64,000 nucleotides of DNA from the NCBI GenBank assembly GCA_008000375.1, contig SMOI01000081.1, positions 33,491 through 97,490 of the forward strand. The letters run 5' to 3'. Positions 60,041 to 64,000 of the stretch are shown here, one piece after another (the first letter of the stretch is position 1; each line of letters opens with the position of its first letter). The position numbers and the translations under genes are program-made. The notes below the pieces were generated by a model, which was not told where the DNA came from, ran no database searches, and was given only the letters and a program-made list of their open reading frames with translations. Source of the stretch: Poteriospumella lacustris (Eukaryota > Sar > Chrysophyceae > Chromulinales > Dinobryaceae).

Positions 60041-60114
60041 GGTCGTTTAGCTCAGTTGGTTAGAGCATGGGTCTAATAAACCCAAGGTCCTGGGTTCGAG
60101 CCCCCGATCGACCA
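60041..60114 (+). tRNA. tRNA-Ile (AAT anticodon)
   Basis: This 74-nt cloverleaf lacks an encoded CCA and an intron. The A box TAGCTCAGTTGG and B box GGTTCGAGCC fit RNA polymerase III consensus. The anticodon stem TGGGT/ACCCA closes the loop CTAATAA, with anticodon AAT at 60074-60076 (A34 normally deaminated to inosine), giving isoleucine. A TTTT terminator follows at 60119-60122. Two stem positions are mispaired: T6-T67 in the acceptor and T50-C64 in the T arm. The gene is probably functional, since all boxes, the D arm and the anticodon stem are intact, but it may be a slightly degenerate copy. Confidence 0.93.
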
Positions 60115-60118
60115 TACC

Positions 60119-60122
60119 TTTT
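60119..60122 (+). terminator. RNA polymerase III terminator of tRNA-Ile
   Basis: Four T residues begin five bases after the tRNA 3' end, the usual Pol III stop. A second TTTT follows shortly after. Confidence 0.75.
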
Positions 60123-60295
60123 GCCTTTTATCGTTTGTCGTCTTTACCACACTTCTTTCGTTCGGACGATTTCGTATTGAGATCCAAACAACGTCATTCT
60201 GTTTTGGTTACTTGGTTATAATATGTTGTGAAAGGGGCGGACCTGACATGGATATCTTCAATGAACTTTGTTGCACTTCCGAACTCACTTATTAT

Positions 60296-63200
60296 TTACA
60301 GGGTTTGTCCATGAACTGCTTGAATACCATTGTTGATCAAGCTATTCAACTTCAAATCATCCTTGGTGAACAGGACTAATACTTCTTCGTTGTCGTGGAT
60401 CTCGGTACAATACCCGCACCAATAAACACACGGACATTTCTTCTCTTTTCGCACTCTCATCCAATATCCACCACGTAAGGAGGTGATACACATCCATGGT
60501 TTCACGGGTAATTGATGAATGGTGCCGGTACACAAGCCGAAAAGAAAGCCTCCACCCAGAAAACAACCGAAAACCACGCCAATCCATTCCACATTGAAAC
60601 AAGCACACAAGAACGCGGCTACACATGCCAACCCGAAGGCGGTATTGACCGCCAACGTCCATGACGACTCCTCTTGACAGGCACGACCCATCGCTTCGCG
60701 TACTTTGAATTTCGTTTCAAAGAGAAATTCAAAGATAAAACCCATCTTCACGAGAAACATCGGACCCATAATCGCCCGCAGTACCATCCACATGCCCAAT
60801 AACGGGGTGACATACCGCATGGTCCCATAACTTAACACCGCCTCTCGCAACAGCATCGACAACAGACATATGGGCACAACACCCAATGAAATACACGTCA
60901 ATATGGCATAGATAAAGGCGGGTGGGAAGGCAATGATCTCTGTGATACTGGAGATGTTGACCACGTGGTCTTTGATGATCAATGCCGATACACCTTCCGA
61001 TAAATCGACCGTGACCAACGGCTGCCAAGCCATACGACAGGGAATGACTTCTTTCAAAATGTAGTAGATCTCTTTGAAGTCATTGAATGCGGCGACCAAG
61101 ACCAAGAAAAAAGACGGCGCTTGAATCTTGTACGGGCTTTCTGAAGCGGAGGTTTCCCCTGAACCGCCAAACAATCCAAAAGGGTTGACGGGTTCGTAGA
61201 TAACATAATCGGTTTGTACCGACAATTGTCCCAAGAGTACCGCCGCAAATGCCAGTATCGTTACCACCGTAAACCGAAAAATCATCGTATAATCCACTTC
61301 CAAACTGATGGGTACACGTAACATCGCCAATTCTTGTCGTCGCATTTTCTCTAAATCATCCAACAACTGTGGATCTTGTCCCGGTTTTAAACCCGTCGAC
61401 GACAACGCCGAATCATGTGGCACGTTGGGTATGATCGGTGATCCCGGGGGACGCAACGTGGAAGAAGAATGCATTTCTTTGGATTCATTCATCATCATAC
61501 TCTCACCCATTTGTGAGGGTAACCGTGTGCGTTCTAAATCGGCTACATACTCGTGATCTTCATCCACCACAATGGTACTGGCTTTGAAATTCCGTTTTTG
61601 CATACGTTTTTCTAGTTTCTTCTTTTGTTTCCGGATCTTCTTTTCATATTGTTTCTTTTCCGCGTCAATTTCAAATTCATTGCGTAACATGGCCCCTTGT
61701 CCTTCTTCGTCATCGAATTCTTCGCGAAGTTTTTCTTCCAACCGCGCCGACAAATGAATTTTCGACGTAAAATCATCCGCCAATATCGCGCGGGGTCGAT
61801 ACCATACCGGAATGACTTTCCAGATCGCTGCAAACCATGGCCAAGCCCATAATTCGACCAATTCATCATGAAATGGATACCGTCGACGTACGAGATAATC
61901 ATAGACGGACAGATAGACGAACTTCAGGACGTTGATGAATGCCGTGATACCCAAGATGATTTCCGACAAGCGAAACAAATACCGTTCGTCTTTGAACCAG
62001 GCAAACGATTCACATTTCTCTTGTCGTTCCCGTGCCGACAATCGTTTTTCACACCAATCGGTATCCAAACAACATTGGGCACGTTGGATTTCTTCCTGCG
62101 CCGTACGTACATTCGCGCGGAATTCATCCGTTTCCCGCCACTGCCGTGGTAGATAACGTAAGATGCGTACATCATCAAGGGCCCAATTGTCCAATGCCAT
62201 ATCGAAAACCGGTTGAATAAATCGAATGCGCGTGGCATTTGTCCATGCATGATCGGGCAAGGGCACTGACACGTGAAAGAACTTATAACTGCGATATCGA
62301 GACGGAGTATACGTCTGGATGGTGGTCCAATTGCCACCTTGATCAATCGAATACTGTACAAGGACATCTCCAATGTATCCCGTCTTGCAAAACGGTTGTT
62401 CTACATCGAATCCAATAGGTGGCATGAACATTTCGGCCTCCACGCGACCACCGGAGATGAGATTCAAGTCAATGGTCTCGGCATATCGAAATTGTTCACC
62501 GCGGAAAATCATAGCGTTTTGCAAGGATACTGCACCACAATAATCACCGACAAATCCATTGTACACCGTGGACCATTTCGCACTTTTCTCCAACGTCGAC
62601 GAGGGTACGGATGAGTTGCGCCAGTAGTCAAAACGATCTTCGAAGACATAGACACCCTCGTTGAACTGTTCTTCACAGATATCGTAGCCCATCAGCATAT
62701 TCGATTGATGAAATAGCAGTGAATCGTAACGACAAGCGGGACTTCGTAATTTGTTTTCAGAAGCCATCGTACAATATTCCCATCGGGATAGTGGCGGAAG
62801 AGCGGACGTTCCTTCCGCGACAGATTGGGGCATCTCCACGCAAACTACAAACACAGACAAGGCAACAATCAAAACGGTGCATGTTAGAGGACAGCACGAT
62901 ATGAAGTCGTAGAGAATGAACGATTGCACTTACAATTGTATGTACAGTCGCGAAAGAACCCGTAGCAGCCGAAGTCGAATATTCCGTACGGCGTTGCTTT
63001 GTCTGCGCTGATGACCAGGGCGATACCCGTGAGAAGGAGGATCACAAAGAAGACAGTAATCATCCACCCAAAGAAAACACTGACCAAATACGCTCGATCT
63101 TTCAAAATGTCGTCCTCGTCCTGTCGCTTTCGACCAACGGGTAATTTGCACGAGCGACATTGTGGCGCAGCATAATAACAGGAGTCACAATAGTAGTTTC

Positions 63201-63516
63201 CACAGCATGATCGTTTTAAGCCCGGATCTAGACATACTCTACACTCTTCAACTTCTGAAAACACTTTCAACTGATAGGTTGCCCCGGTCAGCTTTTCTTT
63301 CTTCGTGAGGACGTTGCAGTTGGGGCATTTTTCTCCCTTCACATAGCAATGATCACAAAACGGTGCATTGCAGCAAGGTCTTCGAATGGCACCCGGTTCA
63401 AAGCATAATCGGCAAAGGCGATTTTGTCGCTTTTCATGTTCAATTTTGATGGGAGAACTCCGATTGGATAGTCCTTCGCTTCTGGAGAACAGAGTCGACA
63501 ACTCCAAGGTATGCAT
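60296..63516 (-). CDS. Double zinc-finger, reelin-repeat-like multi-pass membrane protein
   Basis: Exons are 62934-63516 and 60296-62844, with an 89-nt intron (GTAAGT...TTTGTAG); the product is 1043 aa. The start is ATG 63516. Residues of about 32-65 and 90-130 are two similar Cys-rich fingers: CRLCFEPGAIRRPCCNAPFC with CPNC, and CRVCLDPGLKRSCCGNYYC with CRSC. Both resemble RING or zinc-ribbon folds and are probably cytosolic. A transmembrane helix follows (about 150-170). Residues of about 230-480 look like a reelin-type or sialidase-like beta domain, with VLVQYSIDQGGNWTTIQTY carrying an Asp-box and glycosylation sequons, likely luminal. Further helices at about 490-510 and 730-1000 form a multi-pass C-terminus; between them lies a basic coiled coil (KKQYEKKIRKQKKKLEKR). 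I do not recognise a named family; similar architectures may occur in other stramenopiles. Confidence 0.75.
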
Positions 63517-64000
63517 TGCGGCAAATGCTATGTTTAACGCAGTTCAACCTCTCCGATTCTTATCATCAATTTTTTGTCAGCTTCGCTCGCTCGGTCTTTA
63601 CTTTGGTGAATGACTTTAAGTCGCCTTTACTAATTAAGGGCCCGGTTAGATGGCGCATTCTTTCAATCATCAATCATCAAGTGCCGTTTTTCACTTGAAA
63701 CCTTGAAACGGTCTCTTGATTGTCTTTTGTACATACTGAAATGCATAGAACCATCGAATATACTTCTCAACTACCAAAGAAGTATGTTCACATGCGACTG
63801 AAGTGCATCGTCGTCGTCGTGTCCCGTTCTTGCCTTTCCCACAGTCCACCGGATGAAGACCTCTCTCTTGCATGTGGTAAAGTCCATTTCTTGTTTCGAC
63901 AGAATTTATCTTCGTATTCGTGGCCACCTCTGGTGGAAATTTTTGAGAAAAGGTAATGATTTATCTCCTTTTTCTCGCTGTGCTGTTGTTGTTGTTCGTT
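63517..64000. other. Upstream region at window edge
   Basis: This 484-bp stretch contains the promoter side of the zinc-finger membrane protein. Short frames on both strands look random, and there is no sign of the next gene. Confidence 0.45.

Noticed and set aside
1-64000. CRISPR arrays, insertion sequences, prophage or integrated viral genes
   Set aside because: I saw no regularly spaced repeats, transposase motifs, long terminal repeats or viral hallmark proteins; repeats present are microsatellites or coding low-complexity tracts.

Overview
This is nuclear DNA from a eukaryote. About half of the recognisable genes are split by short GT-AG introns, nearly all 61-102 nt. Genes lie close together on both strands, many proteins carry homopolymer and low-complexity tracts, and there is one tRNA gene. 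The likeliest source is a photosynthetic stramenopile (ochrophyte alga) with a flagellated stage. The plastid evidence is a Tic22-type import protein whose N-terminus is a signal peptide followed directly by Phe-Arg-Pro, the FxP-type bipartite presequence of complex red plastids. The flagellum evidence is a FOP/FOR20-type LisH protein of the basal body. This assignment is inference from two genes, not a phylogeny.

Layout. 0.2-8.5 kb: a large GRAM-like protein (-), a multi-pass membrane protein with an internal repeat (+), and a complete SUMO E2 enzyme, UBC9 (-). 8.9-15.1 kb: the Tic22-like protein (+) and a full-size ABCG transporter (-). 15.6-26.0 kb: the FOP-like protein (+), an ankyrin-like protein (-) and a giant FN3-like/coiled-coil protein (+), possibly a cytoskeletal or ciliary neighbourhood. 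26.4-37.1 kb: a membrane RING-H2 ubiquitin ligase (-) and a very large protein with a mitochondrial-type leader (-). 37.7-45.6 kb: a seven-exon Golgi glycosyltransferase-like protein (+), a PUF6/PUM3-type ribosome-biogenesis protein with a histone-H1-like tail (-), and a transmembrane protein kinase with DLG in place of DFG (-). 46.3-49.8 kb: a VHS-GAT (TOM1-like) sorting adaptor with five DPF repeats (+), followed by 2.3 kb of pyrimidine-rich DNA without a convincing gene. 52.1-63.5 kb: an orphan membrane protein (+), a PH-like/YrhK-like membrane protein (-), a coiled-coil protein (+), a tRNA m3C methyltransferase of the METTL2/TRM140 family (-), tRNA-Ile(AAT) (+) and a zinc-finger/reelin-repeat multi-pass membrane protein (-).

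There is no operon logic; neighbours mostly alternate in head-to-head and tail-to-tail pairs. The shared themes are membrane traffic and protein modification (SUMO E2, RING ligase, VHS-GAT adaptor, ABCG pump, plastid import) and RNA/ribosome maintenance (PUF6, m3C methyltransferase, tRNA). Exon structures were worked out by hand from splice-site consensus and reading phase. Every listed CDS model is a whole number of codons after splicing. I see no CRISPR array, insertion sequence, transposon or viral gene. The most novel-looking items are the DPF-repeat adaptor, the internally duplicated membrane protein at 5.2-7.3 kb, the PUF6-H1 fusion and the zinc-finger/reelin membrane protein.
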